Origin: Podochytrium sp. JEL0797 | Lineage: Eukaryota; Chytridiomycota; Chytridiomycetes; Chytridiales; Chytriomycetaceae | Direction: 5' to 3' | DNA: 36,302 bases | NCBI GenBank assembly: GCA_027596195.1 | Contig: JADGJG010000151.1 | Location: forward strand, 1-36,302 | Shown: positions 1-11,722 of the stretch, piece after piece | Layout of the letters: every line of letters starts with the position of its first letter | How positions within the stretch are numbered: the stretch's first letter is position 1 | Notes under the pieces: model-generated | Told to the model about the DNA's origin: nothing | What the model saw: only the letters and a program-made list of their open reading frames with translations | Databases searched by the model: none | Translations under genes and position numbers: made by a program

Positions 1-31
1 CGGCCCGGTCTGTGGGCGGGCCCCCCGCGGG

Positions 32-77
<46 letters not shown>

Positions 78-984
78 GGTGGGGGGGGGGGGGGGGGGGG
101 GGGGGCTGCGGTTGCGGCGACGTTGGTGGGCGCGTCTTGGTCCATGGAGGTGGTGTTTGTGTTGTTGTCTTCGGTGGCGGCGGGATTCGGGATGGACAGG
201 GTGCATGTAGTTCCCGTGTATTTCGTGAGGCGGGGGAGGATGCGGAGGGTGATGAGGAGGTCGTGGAGGGGTTGGTCTTTGATGGTGGGGTGTGGGGTTG
301 CGAGGAGGGTGTGTTGTTTGTGTGTGGGTACAGTGGAGTCTGTGTCGGTGTCGTCGACTTGGGATTGGGTTGTGTGTGCGTGGTGGTTGAAGGCGGGAGC
401 GTCGACAGGTCTGTTTGTTTTTTAATTTTTTTTTAATTGTTTTAGAAACGTACCTGTAGAAGCCCGCGTGGAGCACTGCGGCGACTACGTCCGAGTCGTC
501 CGTGTAGACGCCAGTGCCCCACACGGCGCGGTTGGCCACCTGCGGGTTTCGCGCAAACGAAAGGTGCGGGGCAGAGACGCGCACGTCGATGGTCTTGAAG
601 AGGTGCGACGAGTCGAAGGGCGGGAGAAGGAGCCCGGGGGCGTACGGGGCGGTGCCTTGTTGTTGTCGTGTTAATAGAAATAAATAAACAAACAAACACC
701 TAGTTACCTAGAAAGCCTTGCTCCTCCTTCTCTAGGGCATCTGCATTGACGACAGTGACTTCGCCCTTGTTGCCAATGTGCTTCTTTTTACTTTGCACCG
801 CGTCTGCGTCGTTCGTCTTGCGTCGCTTGGCGTCGCTTTCGAGGGCTGCAGTGTCTGGCGCAGACTGCTCTAGCGTGTGTCTCTGCGGCGGCGTGGACGG
901 CGAGTGCGGTCGCTTCACCGCAACGGGCGCAGGGGCTTCGATGGCGACTTCAGCGACGGGTGGTGGTCGTGGGGGAGACGCCAT
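1..984 (-). CDS. RXT3: Rxt3-domain subunit of the Rpd3L/Sin3 histone deacetylase complex (3' end outside window)
   Basis: Nuclear co-repressor subunit; Rxt3 proteins belong to the Rpd3L/Sin3 deacetylase complex. I read three exons, 984-708, 655-454 and 410 to the window edge, with introns of 52 and 43 nt whose phases match. Residues 1-92 are low-complexity and Lys/Arg-rich (nuclear-localisation-like KRRK). Exon 2 carries the diagnostic block with WGTGVYTDDSDVVAAVLHAG, preceded by FKTIDVRVSAPHLSF. Exon 3 continues with LLITLRILPRLTKYTGT, also typical of the family. The final part runs into long C tracts (coding strand) that would encode polyproline. Start: first ATG in frame, with an AT-rich leader upstream. 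The family call rests on the TDDSD block and the following beta-rich segment and is strong; the C-terminal structure is uncertain because of the homopolymer and the window edge. Confidence 0.85.
33..105. repeat. Poly-G tracts (44 and 25 nt) inside the Rxt3 gene
   Basis: Positions 33-76 are uninterrupted G; after TGGT another 25 G follow (81-105). On the Rxt3 coding strand this is poly-C, potentially polyproline. Tracts this long are prone to slippage and sequencing error, so length and frame here are not reliable. They can form G-quadruplex structure. Confidence 0.95.
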
Positions 985-1235
985 CTTTTTTTTATTTATT
1001 TGTTCTTTTTTTTATTTTGAGTAAATAGTTGTTTTTTTAAATGAGAGTTCCCTCACACCCTTCTTGCAAAAATACAGCACCGGTCAAAGCGAGAACGTCC
1101 ACAGTTTGAGGCGCAGAGAATTATTAAAAATGTGCGTGGCATCGCAAAGTTGGACAGCTCCAAACCGCGCGAGGAAGTAGTATTCAACCAGCTCGTACAC
1201 TTCTCAGAAAAATGAATAATTCTCCAAGATAATAA

Positions 1236-1255
1236 CTGCCTTGAGTCGAGTTTTT
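1236..1255 (+). repeat. 20-bp direct repeat, copy 1 (copy 2 at 2316-2335)
   Basis: CTGCCTTGAGTCGAGTTTTT is identical at both places, about 1.08 kb apart and in the same orientation. Flanks differ. Confidence 0.85.
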
Positions 1256-2064
1256 TTTCACCCAACTCCAAAAAAGTCGTGCAGATAGTTCAGCTTCTGT
1301 CACGCAACTCGGAGCTTCTCTTCAAGGACTGTTTTTACTGAGACGGACGAACCTGGAAATGAGCTTTTCGCCTAGAAGAAGCAGCATGTCGTCGCACCAG
1401 ATTAGGACATGTGATGTTGTTCATTGAAGAAGGCAGTCAATTATTATCACTCTCCCAACCAGCTCCCAGGAAGAAGGAAGATTCGCCGCCACAAAACAAA
1501 AAAAGTCAGAACAATCTTCAACCCCAAGCTCAAAATTCCCGCTGCGCGCCTTCATTGCTTTGACAAAAGCTACTGGAGTGCTCAATGACGGAAATCTGTT
1601 TGCCCGGTTAAGGCAGGCTAAAGCAGGCCCACAAAACATGAATGATTGCATGGATGCAAGGCAATCGTGAAATCTTTGTGTCTGAACGACAGGTGGCAAT
1701 GGGAAAATGCGTTTGAAGTCAACCCGGCCCTGCGCCAACGGAACGGCCGCTTCAATGCGCATTCATAAATCTGCATTCGGAGTGCCCTTGGCATTGCTCT
1801 TCTGGCCCCCCAACATTTTGAACAAACGCGCAGAGGACACTGCTTCCACGAATGTTTTGATTTGCCGTGAACTCCCGCAAATCTGTAGATGGACACAGTG
1901 GCCCCGTACTGCGCATGGGGTCTGTTTTTTCGTTTTAACTATCACGTAAGTACACTCCTCAAAAAGATATGGGGATTACGTACGCTCGACTTCTTCTGAG
2001 GCGCATCGTGCGACTCCTCGGAGGCAAGTTTACCATTTCTTCCATAACCGTTGTGCAATAGGCC

Positions 2065-2130
2065 GTCACGGCAGATCTCTCTTTCTTTCGATATTGAAAA
2101 TATGGAGCTGTTGGTTTCGAGAAGGTCGGG
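2065..2130 (+). repeat. Dispersed repeat, copy 1 (copy 2 at 4137-4203)
   Basis: The two copies share GTCAC, GGCAGATCT, then CTTTCTTTCGATATTGA and ATATGGAGCTGTTGGTT with only a few substitutions and one- to three-base indels. They flank the dUTPase gene on both sides in the same orientation. No coding capacity is apparent. Confidence 0.8.
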
Positions 2131-2612
2131 ATAAGGGAATCATTATTTCAAGGGGGCTGGGGGGAGGGGGGGGGGACAAAGCTTATAAAATAATTTACGC
2201 GTTTTTTTAATCAACTACTTCGGTACAAGCTGTAGAAGAGAATTGTTTTGAAAACTGTGTGAATTGAAAGCTATGACAAGCGCACGCACTTGACGCGCCG
2301 ACAAGTTATCACCCGCTGCCTTGAGTCGAGTTTTTGGTAGCGAGTACAGAAATTCGAAATCCTGATTTCATACAACGCATGGCTTTTGCTTCCACCGCGT
2401 GGGGAGGGGAAACGATTTTGGTTAGAAAACGCGCACCCGCCCTTCCCAACTCGAATCGAAAAGGGGGTGAATTGATTCGTTCGTTGGACCGTCGCGAAGG
2501 AGGGCAGCCACACGCATGTGATGAAAACGAAAAAGGAAACTGCGCACGTGGCAAACAAAAAATGGCTTCCCGGACACGCAACTTGGAACAACAAAAAAAA
2601 ACACTCTCCAAA

Positions 2613-3302
2613 ATGCTCTGCGCTGCCCCCACCCTCCAAGTCAAGCTGCTCTCTGCCCACGGCCGTCTTCCTCAGCGCGGATCTGTTGGTGCAGCTGGCT
2701 TTGACCTCTTCAGGTAACTTGTGCTTGAATCCCTCGTTGTGATGCACCTTCTCATTGCTTCACTTGCTCCACAGCGCCAAGGACATCACCATCCCCGCTG
2801 GAAACCGCTGCATCGTCCCCACGGACATCTCCATTGCCGTGCCTGCCGGCACCTACGGCCGCGTGGCCCCACGGTGAGCTGTGCAACTCGAACAACAAGT
2901 TCGGACAAAACAAACTGAAACCAAATTCACCTCAATTCGCAGGTCCGGTTTGGCCGTGAAGCACTTCCTCGACGTGGGTGCCGGCGTCATCGACGCCGAT
3001 TACAGAGGACCCGTGGGCGTCGTCATGTTCAACTTTGGATCTGCCGATTTCGAAGGTAACCCGCTTTGTTGTTGTTGTGTGCCAAACAAAAACTATGTTT
3101 CTGATTCTCGTTATGCAAATAAATAGTCAAGGAAGGCGACCGCATCGCGCAGCTGATTCTCGAGCAGATTGCCATGGCTGAGATTGACCAAGTCGACGAG
3201 CTCGATGCCACTGTTCGCGGCGCTGGAGGGTTCGGGTCCACGGGGATCCGCAAGGCGGACGAAGTGGACGCCGTCAAGAAGATGAAGACGGTCGTTGCTT
3301 GA
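2613..3302 (+). CDS. DUT1: dUTP diphosphatase (dUTPase), trimeric type
   Basis: Hydrolyses dUTP to dUMP and pyrophosphate, keeping uracil out of DNA and supplying dUMP for thymidylate synthesis. Four exons, 2613-2713, 2775-2873, 2943-3055 and 3127-3302, join in phase to 162 residues. All five motifs of the homotrimeric family are visible: I AGFDLFSAKD (28-37), II PRSGLA (66-71), [12 protein letters not shown] (81-89, catalytic Asp and Tyr), IV GDRIAQL (108-114), [11 protein letters not shown] (135-144, C-terminal lid over the active site). Motifs I and II are each split by an intron. The start at 2613 gives a typical fungal N-terminus ([10 protein letters not shown]); an in-frame ATG at 2562 would add 17 residues and could give a longer isoform. 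Confidence 0.96.
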
Positions 3303-3363
3303 ATCCACTTCAACTTTCTTGTGTGTAACTTGGACACTTGATATTTTCTCTTCCTGATTTCGA

Positions 3364-3369
3364 AATAAA
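3364..3369 (+). terminator. Poly(A) signal of the dUTPase gene
   Basis: AATAAA 62 nt after the dUTPase stop codon, in an AT-rich context. Confidence 0.7.
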
Positions 3370-4136
3370 CAAATGTATATTAAAAAAGGCTCGTTCTACT
3401 GAGGTAATTTCGAGTAGTGGGGACACGAAAGGAACTCAGTTGGCCAAAGCGTCAGTCCAAAAATTGAACGAAGTACTTTCTCTGACCTTCTCTCCATCTC
3501 CCAATCAAACGAAGCCTCAGATTCGTTTTCAGATTCCATTGAATCATAGTCTACGTCGGGGGGCGCGTTCGACATCCCAATGGCATGGCCTGCCTTGTCA
3601 ACCTTCCCCCAAATCCCCTTGTCCCTGGCAAATGTTGGCCGGAGGTGGTGTTCTCGAGCGGTTCACGGCGGGGGAGAACTGCCAAAGTCGTCACTGCAAC
3701 GACCAATTGCTTTTGGTGGTTGGTTTGGAGGGGTGAGGTGGTCGTGGTGGTGGTGGAGGCATTATGCCCTTGGGATGAAATCCTTGATGCGTGATAACTT
3801 CTTTCCCTGCTCAACCTGGCAGGAATCTAGCAAAGTGTGAAGAATAAGTTCATGCATAAAAGGAAGAAAGCGCATGCACACCCACCTGACGATGTCCGAA
3901 CTTTGCGCCACCATCTGTGTGTGTGATTGTGTTGTTAGCTGCAGAGACAGCGCATGTGTGCGTTGTGGATCAAAACGCGACTAACATCGAACAGATGAGG
4001 AGATTGGACTCACCGCGACTTGCTGTTGTTTTCCAAGATTGGAGGTGGTTTTCGGCCGCCCTTTACTCTGATTCTCCAAAGAAAATTACTCAATCGGAAC
4101 TCGTGTATCCAATTTCGAACAAGGCTCACCTTCATC

Positions 4137-4203
4137 GTCACGTGGCAGATCTTTCTTTCTTTCGATATTGACAATATGGAGCTGTTGGTTCGAGAAGGTC
4201 AGG
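4137..4203 (+). repeat. Dispersed repeat, copy 2 (copy 1 at 2065-2130)
   Basis: Same orientation and core (TTTCTTTCGATATTGA, ATATGGAGCTGTTGG) as copy 1, with scattered substitutions. It lies about 400 bp upstream of the helicase start codon. Confidence 0.8.
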
Positions 4204-4601
4204 AAAAGAAAATCACCAATGGTATCTTTCCAGCGCGTGTATTCGTGGCGGCCGGATTGGGAGCTGTACACTTTGAAATTCGTTAACCATCCATGCAACG
4301 CAACGTGCGTTCCTTGTTACGTTGTCTTAGAGTCAAAATCAATTTCCCATAACCCCTTTCGGCTTGTTAGGCGCGTGATGGAAACGAGGAAAATATTCCT
4401 GAAAACAGTCGCATCCGGCGATCCAGCCTGCCCACCGAGAGACAAGCAACAGCACACAACCTCCCAAAGCAGCCGTCCTGAATCAACTCAGAAACAAGTG
4501 AGTAACACCTCCTACTCCCGCGATCCGACGTGCTCGGATCGCAAAGGTCTGAACGATCTCAAAGGGGTTGTTTTGATCTGACGTGATCAATTATCCCAGA
4601 A

Positions 4602-7600
4602 ATGTCTTCGCGCCCGCCCTGCCGCTTCTTCAACGGGAAGCCCGGCTCATGCCGCAAAGGCAACGCATGCACGCACAGCCACAACCTCAGCCACGACCGC
4701 GTCCGCATGGAGACTTCGACTGGCGCCGCCACCGGTGCTTCAACGAGACGCAGCCGCGAGCCATGCAAACACTTTTTTGAACGCGGTTCATGTTCCCGCG
4801 GCGACGATTGCCGCTTTGCGCACATTGCCCAGCCGGGACACGCGGTGCTCCCACTCGCCACCTCCACCCAAGCCTCTGCGGCCCTCGCCACTTCCTACAC
4901 TTCCGCCACGCGTGCGTTGCTGCAGTCGCCGGCCCTGGCGAGCCGCGGTTCGCTGACCCTCGCGGCCCCCGAGGCCGCCGACGCGTCGCACGCGCATTTC
5001 TGGCACGCCACCGTGGCCGCTTATTCGCGCCCCTTTTCGAACCAGAACCAGGCCACGCTCTTTTGCCAGTCGCTCCTCAACGCGGTCGATGGAGATGCCG
5101 AGGCGGTTGTGGCCGTTCTCGGTGGCAAGGAAAAGCGCGACCAGGCCTCAAGCCTCCTTGATAATCTTTTGACAAGCCAATATTCCGTTTCCGCGGGTTC
5201 CGACAAGTCCGTGTTTTCGTTCCAGCGTGCATTGGTCCCCTTGGTCGTTGCCTTGGCAAGCAACAATGTTGCTTGTTCTCCGATGCATGTCAACGTGTCT
5301 GGAATTTATGCCATGGTGGCCAAGAATGCGCCTGCTCTCACGCGAGTTTATTCTGCCTGTGTCCAAGAGTGTTTTGAACAAGGAAGCGTCGGTGAGTAGC
5401 TTTTCTCTCTTTTTCTTCTTCCTTTTCAATGACTCACCCGAAAAAAAAAAACAGAGGACCCAAACCTCCCCCTCAACCATGTCCTTGCAAGAACCCCGAG
5501 TGCCCGAGTCCCTCTGTCATTTGTCCAGATCATTCTCCCATTGGTTCGCTGTCTGTACGCGCTGCTGCAATTTTTCCCCACCCTCGCTTATGAACCGTGG
5601 GTCGCCGAGACTGTCGATCGCCTTGGCCCGCAGCTCCTTCAAGTCCAGCACAACGTGACTCCCGCAAGCATCGACAACGGATACGCATGCAGGATTTCTT
5701 CCAAAGAACTCGATCCGTTGCTCAGCATCGTCAACAAGGCCCGAAAGGAGCTACACCTCGGCATTCTCGACTCGGCTTTCGAGCAATCGATTGCTGCCAA
5801 ACAGTCCAAAGCGAATCGCGGTCACCCATGGAACTCTGTCGGAAACATCCCATTGCTTCCCGCTGGCACCGCTCCCACCGCCCACAGCAACGACCACCTC
5901 GACATCAAAAACATCTCCGTGATCCCAACGCAAGACGAAATCACGTCCTTGAGACAACCCGCGCTGCCAGGCAACTTTCAAACCACGCAGCAAGCGCATT
6001 GGCTCGCGCCAGGTCCCGAACGCCTGCTGGACACCCACTTCCGTTTGTTGCGGGAAGACCTCGTGAGACCCGTGCGGGCCAACATCAACGGATTTCTCGC
6101 GTACCTGACGGATGGCAACAAGGCTCTAACCGGGTTTAAGATGAGCAACAACCGTCTTCGTGGGACCATAAACCAAGAGCAAATCGACGTCAATGTGTAC
6201 AGTGGTGTTCAAATTGGCGGGTTCGAGATTGGGAACCGCAGCGGACTCTGCGCTCGTGTTCTTTTCGATGCTCCGACCGCGTTGAAGGGTTCCAAGAGCG
6301 AAAAGACGCAATATTGGAAGCGTTCTGGGAGACTCGAGTTTGGAATGTTGGTCGTGTTGGTGTTTCAGGAAACGGAGGTGGCAGTCAAGACGAGGATGGA
6401 GATTGTGTTTGGAATCGTGGCGGAACGCAATGTGAACAAGATGGTGGACGGCACGTGTGAGATTCTGGTTCAGATCCCGCCAATGTTCTTGACCGACGCG
6501 TTGTTGAATCTGTTGATGAAGAAGAATGGGGTTTGTGCGGGGTACTTGATTGAGGCGAATCAAATCATGTTTGAAGGGTATCGTCCGGTGTTGGAGGCGT
6601 TGCAAAAGGTGTGTACTGCTTGAATGTTCTGATTCCGCCTCATTGCGAGCCAGTATAAATTTATTTGATTTTTGAAACCCAGCTGGACCCTTCCTCGCTT
6701 CCTTTCAGAGATCTCATCTGCCCCGCGACCGAGCCCGAGCGCGATTCACATGGAATGATGGTCGTTCCGCCTCCGTTGTACGCGACGGCACCTGCCTTTT
6801 TCCTCGATTTGACGCCTCTTTGCAAGTCTGCGTGCGAGCCCATTCTTCTTGTACCCGAGAGTGGGGTTTCGCGGAACCGCGCCATCAAATCGCTCCAGGA
6901 CCATTCGACTCTCGATGCTGGGCAGGCGCGTGCGCTTGTTGCGGCTCTTTCGTCTGAGTTGTCGTGTATTCAAGGTAAACACCGTGTTGCACCCTCCCAC
7001 CACCACCACCACCACGATAACAGAATCTAATTGCGATATTCTGTGCGTCATTTTGCAGGCCCCCCGGGAACCGGAAAATCCTATGTCGGTGTTCAAGCTG
7101 TCGTCGCGATGCTCCACAACAAGGCGAAAGTCTCTCCCACGGCGCCCATCCTTTTGATCTGCTTCACAAACCATGCGTTGGATCAATTTGTCACCGATCT
7201 GTTGGATTCTGGAATCGAAAAAATCGTGCGTCTCGGCAACTCTTCGGACCCACGCATCGAACCACTTTTACTCAAGAATGCTCCCAAGTCGGAAAACATG
7301 GGCGTGTTCAGTGTCCGCCGCGTATACCAGGAGATTGAGGAGTGCAAGGCGAAGTTGGAAGAGTTCAACAAGCGGATTTCCAAGAAGTTGTTGCATTGGA
7401 AGGAGTTGGACGAGTTTTTGAGCGTCCATAACTACGAGCAATACGAGAGTTTCTTGGAGGGGAGGGCTTATTTGCTGGATCAAGAGTCGGATGGGTTTCG
7501 AGTGATGGGAGGTCGTGGGAAGGTTTCCAATTCGAACGACTTGCTCGGGTATTGGCTGGATGGAGGAGAGATTGACCGATTTGGTGAGCGCGAGTATGAC

Positions 7601-10600
7601 GTTCCAAGCGAGGGTGGTTTGTCGGATTCGGATGGTGCACATGCTCCTCCCGCTTGGAGAGGATCTAGCCGGACCGCTCGTCCACTCGATGTTCTGTTGG
7701 AGGTGTCGGACGTGTGGGAATTGTCGAAACCTGAGAGATTCGCGTTGTTGAACCACTGGAAGAACGTGATTCCGAGTCGAGGGTTGCTTGGACTCAAGAG
7801 TCTTCAAAAAAAAGTCGCCTCGCTTCAATCCGAGTTGGAAGGGTGTTATCGCGAACGGGACGCGGCTTGGTTGAGATCGGTGAACATTATTGCGGCCACC
7901 ACGACTGGAGCGGCCAAGTTCAACAGCTTGATTCAGTCGGTGGGGCCCAAGATTATTGTGTGCGAGGAGGCGGGTGAAGTGTTGGAGGCACATTCGTTGG
8001 CGGCAATGCACCCGGATACGCAACAGCTTGTTCTGATTGGGTATGAGGTTTCTGTTGGTGTGCGTCGAATCTTGTTTTGAACCCCTCCTGTTTGCATCAG
8101 TGATCACCTCCAACTTCGCCCTCGCATCGCCGTCCACGAGCTGAGCAGCGAAAGCTCGGAGGGCCGCAAGTATCGACTCGACATGTCCTTGTTTGAACGC
8201 CTCCAAGAACCCGAAACCAAATTCCCGCTCCAGACCCTGGATGTCCAACGGAGAATGCGTCCCGACATTTCCGACTTTGCGCGCACAATTCTGTATCCCG
8301 ACCTCAAAGACTCGGAGAACGTCAAGAATTACCCGTCGGTTCTCGGTATCCGCAACGAGGTCTTTTTTGTGAACCACGCGAACCCGCAAGACAAGGTCGA
8401 CGCCTCGGCCAAGGCGCACTCGCATTCCAACACGTTCGAGTCTGAGTACTGCGTCGCGCTCGTTCGGTACCTGCTTCGCCAAGGATACGCTGCTTCGGAT
8501 GTTGTCGTTTTGACGCCGTACGTGGGACAGCTCATGCAGCTCCGCGACAAACTCGGATCCGAAATGATGGTTCTCATCTCCGAAAAGGACGTCGAGATGT
8601 TGGACTCTGTCGGTGACGATGACGACGGTTCGATCAACCCGGTCGACGACTCCGAGGCCGCACCCACCTCTCGCGTGTACGGTTCCAACAACGGAAAGCT
8701 CTCTGTAATTGCGCAACGCGTTTCCCTCAAGCAAGCCATCCGCGTTTCGACCATCGATAACTTCCAAGGCGAAGAAGCCAAGATCATTGTGATTTCGCTT
8801 GTGCGCAACGGAGCCATGAAGGGACGCGATTCGATCGGGTTCTTGAAGACTTCGAACCGCATCAACGTTCTCTTGTCGCGCGCCAAGCACGGCATGTACC
8901 TCATTGGCAACGAAGCGCTGCTTGCGTCGAAATCGGAGACGTGGAAAACGGTGCTCGACCTGTTCCATGAGAAGGAGTCGATTGGAGCCGGGTTGCCCAT
9001 CTTTTGCGTGAAGCACCCCGATGTGACGCATTGCATCGAGAAGCCGGACGAGTTTGTGCAGTTTGCTCCGCATGGTGGATGCTCGCGTCCTTGTGGAATC
9101 AAGTTGCATGCTTGTGGTCACGTCTGTCCCCAACGGTGTCATTCCGACGATCCAGAGCACAAGGCAGTGTATTGTCATGAGGACTGTCCTCGTTTGCATT
9201 CCAACTGCGGTCATCCCTGTGTGAAGAGATGCGGCGATGATTGCGGGAACTGCTTGTTGGACGCTCGCGATGTCGTTCACCCCTCGTGCGGTCATGTGAT
9301 TCCCGTTGTTCCTTGCCACGTCAAGTTCAACCCGACGTTGTTGGGGAGAGTGTTGTGCCAGACGTTGGAGGAAAAGGAGCTTCCGTGTGGTCATGTTGTC
9401 CGGACTCCTTGCCACCGCGACCCCGAGACCATTCGCTGCCCGATTCCGTGCAACCAGCTTTTGCCATGCGATCACCCATGCCAATCAACGTGTGGAAACT
9501 GTTTGAAGGTCGGCCCGCTTGACCTCATCTCCCCTTTCCGAACCAAAACAGTGAACCACGCACCCTGCAAAGTCGCATGCACCAAGACCCTCCCCTGCCG
9601 CCACGTATGCAAAAAAACTTGCCCCCAGCACGAACAGGGCTGCCCGCCTTGCTCGTCCCCTTGCGACCTCGTGATGTGCAATCACGCTAAATGCGCACAC
9701 AAGTGCGGGGATCCGTGCAAACCGTGCCAGACGCCGTGTGCGTGGTCCTGCGAGCACCAAGCCTCGTGTCCGTTGGTGTGTGGAGCCCCTTGTACGCGTC
9801 TTCCATGCGATAAGCGGTGTGCCAAGTTGTTGGCGTGTGGGCATCAGTGTCCGACCGTGTGTGGGGAGACGTGCCCGTCCGTGAAGTTTTGTCAAGAGTG
9901 TGGCGAGGAGGATGTCAAAGAGCAGGTAGTCGATATGGTTTGCTTTGAAGAGTATTACGCGATTGACTTGGATACAAGTCCGATTTGTGTTTTGAAATGC
10001 GGACACGTGTTTACGATCGAGACGCTCGATGGAACGCTGGGGATGTCGAATGTGTATCATCAGAATGCGGAGGGAGAGTGGTCGTTGGCGGATGTTCCAG
10101 CGGATTTTGTGGATTTGCCGGTTTGTCCCAACTGCAAAACGCGGATCATTTGTGTTGCTCGATATGGACGTGTTTTGAATTTGGCGGTTTCAAAGACGGC
10201 GGAAAAATCGTTGAGTATTCTTCTGTGTTTTTGCCTTGCGATTTTGCTAATTTGTGTGCGATCGCAGGTGGATTTCTCAAGTTTCCACTCAGCTCAACAC
10301 GTATTCGCAACGACTTTCGACTTTGTCTGCCAACACTCTTGCCAAGATTGACAACGCGCTTGGTCCAGCAGCCGCCATCCACCGTGTTCGTCTCGCAGCT
10401 TCCTTCAACGCCAAGAAAGTTGAGCCACTTCTGAAGCCTCTCAAAGACTTGAAGCCGGCTCTCGACATTCTCTTCAAAATGTGCATGCAAGCTCCTCAAC
10501 GTCTGATTTACGAGGCCTCTGTTGCCCATCTGGCGAAACTCGGTTGGAGTCTGGAGGACGCCGCGATTCACTTGAAGCAGAGTCTTCCTCGTCCCCACGC

Positions 10601-11297
10601 ATCCTTCTGCCGTAAATCCGCGGCTCTTGTGTGCCAGTGGAACCTTGCCTTGAGCTTGGCTCTCGTCAAGCTGAGCGACGCGGCTGCCTCCAAAACCCTC
10701 ACCGACGAATCCAAAAAGTACATCCACTCCGCCCTGACCCACCTCGACACCGCAATCGGAATCGCCCGCGCTGCTCTCCGAACTCATCGCTCGTCCACGC
10801 GCGTGAACCAGTTCAACGAAACATCCGAATTCGAATTGGGACTCCTCCAGTTTGAACTGTTGGTCGAGCGCGTGCGTGTCCAGCGCAAACTGTCGGAATT
10901 GTCGCACCAGACTCTGTCGGATGAGCAGCGCACCGCGCAGCTGTTTGACGTCAAATTCAAGTGGGGCCAGTTCAAGTTGAGTCTGTCTCCGAGCTTCTCG
11001 GCCACAGCGACCGTTGGAGCACGAGTCGCGGGTTTGGACAAGAGGATTTTGGATTTGGAGCAGAGTGGATCTGTTTCGACGGAGGAGATGAAGTTGGTGG
11101 TTGAGGCGATGGCTCGCGAGTTTTCCGTCTCGGGGCACTGGTATCAGTGCCAGAATGGACACCCGTTCACGATTGGAGAGTGTGGGCAGGCGATGCAGGA
11201 GTCCGTGTGTCCCGAGTGCGGTGCTCCGATTGGTGGGCACAGTCATCGTTTGAATCCAAACAACCGCCAATTTGATCCGTTGGAGGGTCGCCGTTGA
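4602..11297 (+). CDS. ZNFX1: ZNFX1/Hrr1-type SF1 RNA helicase with CCCH, NF-X1 and RZ zinc fingers
   Basis: Six exons (4602-5391, 5455-6608, 6683-6974, 7059-8040, 8101-10209, 10268-11297) join in phase to 2118 residues. N-terminus: two CCCH fingers (C7-H27, spacing 9-5-3; then a canonical 8-5-3 finger in PCKHFFERGSCSRGDDCRFA). Middle: SF1B Upf1-like helicase core with Walker A QGPPGTGKSYVG (split by intron 3), Walker B-like VCEEAGEVLEAHSL, then VQRRMRPDISDFA, VVVLTPYVGQL, STIDNFQGEEAKI and LLSRAKHG. About residues 1020-1640 hold a series of NF-X1 Cys/His fingers (CGHxC and CPxxC units). The C-terminus has an RZ finger (GHWYQCQNGHPFTIGECG, then CPECGAPIGG). S. pombe Hrr1 works with RNA-dependent RNA polymerase in RNAi heterochromatin, and animal ZNFX1 acts in small-RNA inheritance and antiviral defence; a role in RNA silencing here is inference. 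All catalytic motifs look intact. Confidence 0.93.
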
Positions 11298-11370
11298 GAG
11301 TCGAATTTCTTGCTGTTTTTTCCCTTTCTTTCGTCTCCCTTTCTTTTGTTTTAGCTGCATATGGTTATGA

Positions 11371-11376
11371 AATAAA
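11371..11376 (+). terminator. Poly(A) signal of the helicase gene
   Basis: AATAAA 73 nt after the stop codon, just before the decayed NF-X1 copy. Confidence 0.65.
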
Positions 11377-11409
11377 TTGCTGAGTATTCCAATCTGAGAT
11401 TCTTTTCAT

Positions 11410-11722
11410 GCCATGCAACCCGCTTTTGTAATGCAACCACCCATGCCAATCAACGTGTGGACTTTGACCGTCGGCCCGCTTGACCCACGCTTGACCCCCC
11501 GTTCAGAATAGTGACGCACGCATGCCGCCGTTTTATTAAAAAAACTTGTCCTCACACAATTTTTGCGCGCGTGGAGACCCGTGCAAACTGCAAACTATGT
11601 CAAACGCCATGTGCGTGGTCCTGCGAGCATCAAGGGGCGTGTCCGTTGGAGTGTGGAGCCCCTTGCACGCGTCTTCCGTGCGGCAGACTTGTTGGCGTGT
11701 GGACATCGATGTCCGATCAACT
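11410..11722 (+). pseudogene. Decayed partial duplicate of the NF-X1 finger array
   Basis: This stretch matches 9445-9860 of the neighbouring helicase gene with internal deletions. Shared blocks include CACCCATGCCAATCAACGTG, GGTCGGCCCGCTTGACC, AAAAAAACTTG, CCATGTGCGTGGTCCTGCGA and GTGTGGAGCCCCTTG. It has frameshifts, in-frame stops and a missing stretch in the middle, so it cannot encode the fingers. It lies 113 nt after the helicase stop, in the same orientation: a dispersed tandem copy with no start codon or splice structure of its own. Confidence 0.9.

Larger units (their letters stand above)
985..2612. other. Intergenic region with short dispersed repeats
   Basis: No convincing gene: the open frames are short, lack family resemblance and have no splice-consistent extension. 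It holds a 20-bp perfect repeat (CTGCCTTGAGTCGAGTTTTT) at 1236-1255 and 2316-2335, and one copy (2065-2130) of a repeat of about 66 bp that recurs at 4137-4203. A G-rich patch lies at about 2150-2175. The promoters of Rxt3 (minus) and dUTPase (plus) should be at its two ends. Confidence 0.6.
3303..4601. other. Intergenic region upstream of the helicase gene
   Basis: No supported gene: the open frames are unrelated to any family I know and have biased composition. It contains the dUTPase 3' UTR, the second copy of the 66-bp repeat (4137-4203), and the promoter/leader of the helicase gene that starts at 4602. Confidence 0.55.

Noticed and set aside
12..436. Long plus-strand open frames through the poly-G region
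   Set aside because: They are antisense to the Rxt3 exon and arise from the G homopolymer; the minus-strand reading has clear family motifs and matching splice sites.
1421..1949. Open frames on both strands in the 1.4-1.9 kb region
   Set aside because: No conserved motif, no splice-consistent extension, and overlapping frames of similar quality on both strands.
7268..9484. 738-codon minus-strand open frame opposite the helicase gene
   Set aside because: It mirrors the helicase coding region in a shadow frame, has no family resemblance and crosses helicase introns; the plus strand carries all conserved helicase and finger motifs.
9511..9553. Possible 43-nt intron (GTCGGC..ACAG) inside the NF-X1 array
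   Set aside because: Its length is not a multiple of three, and removing it would put a TGA directly after the join, while reading through keeps the frame open. The donor is also poor.
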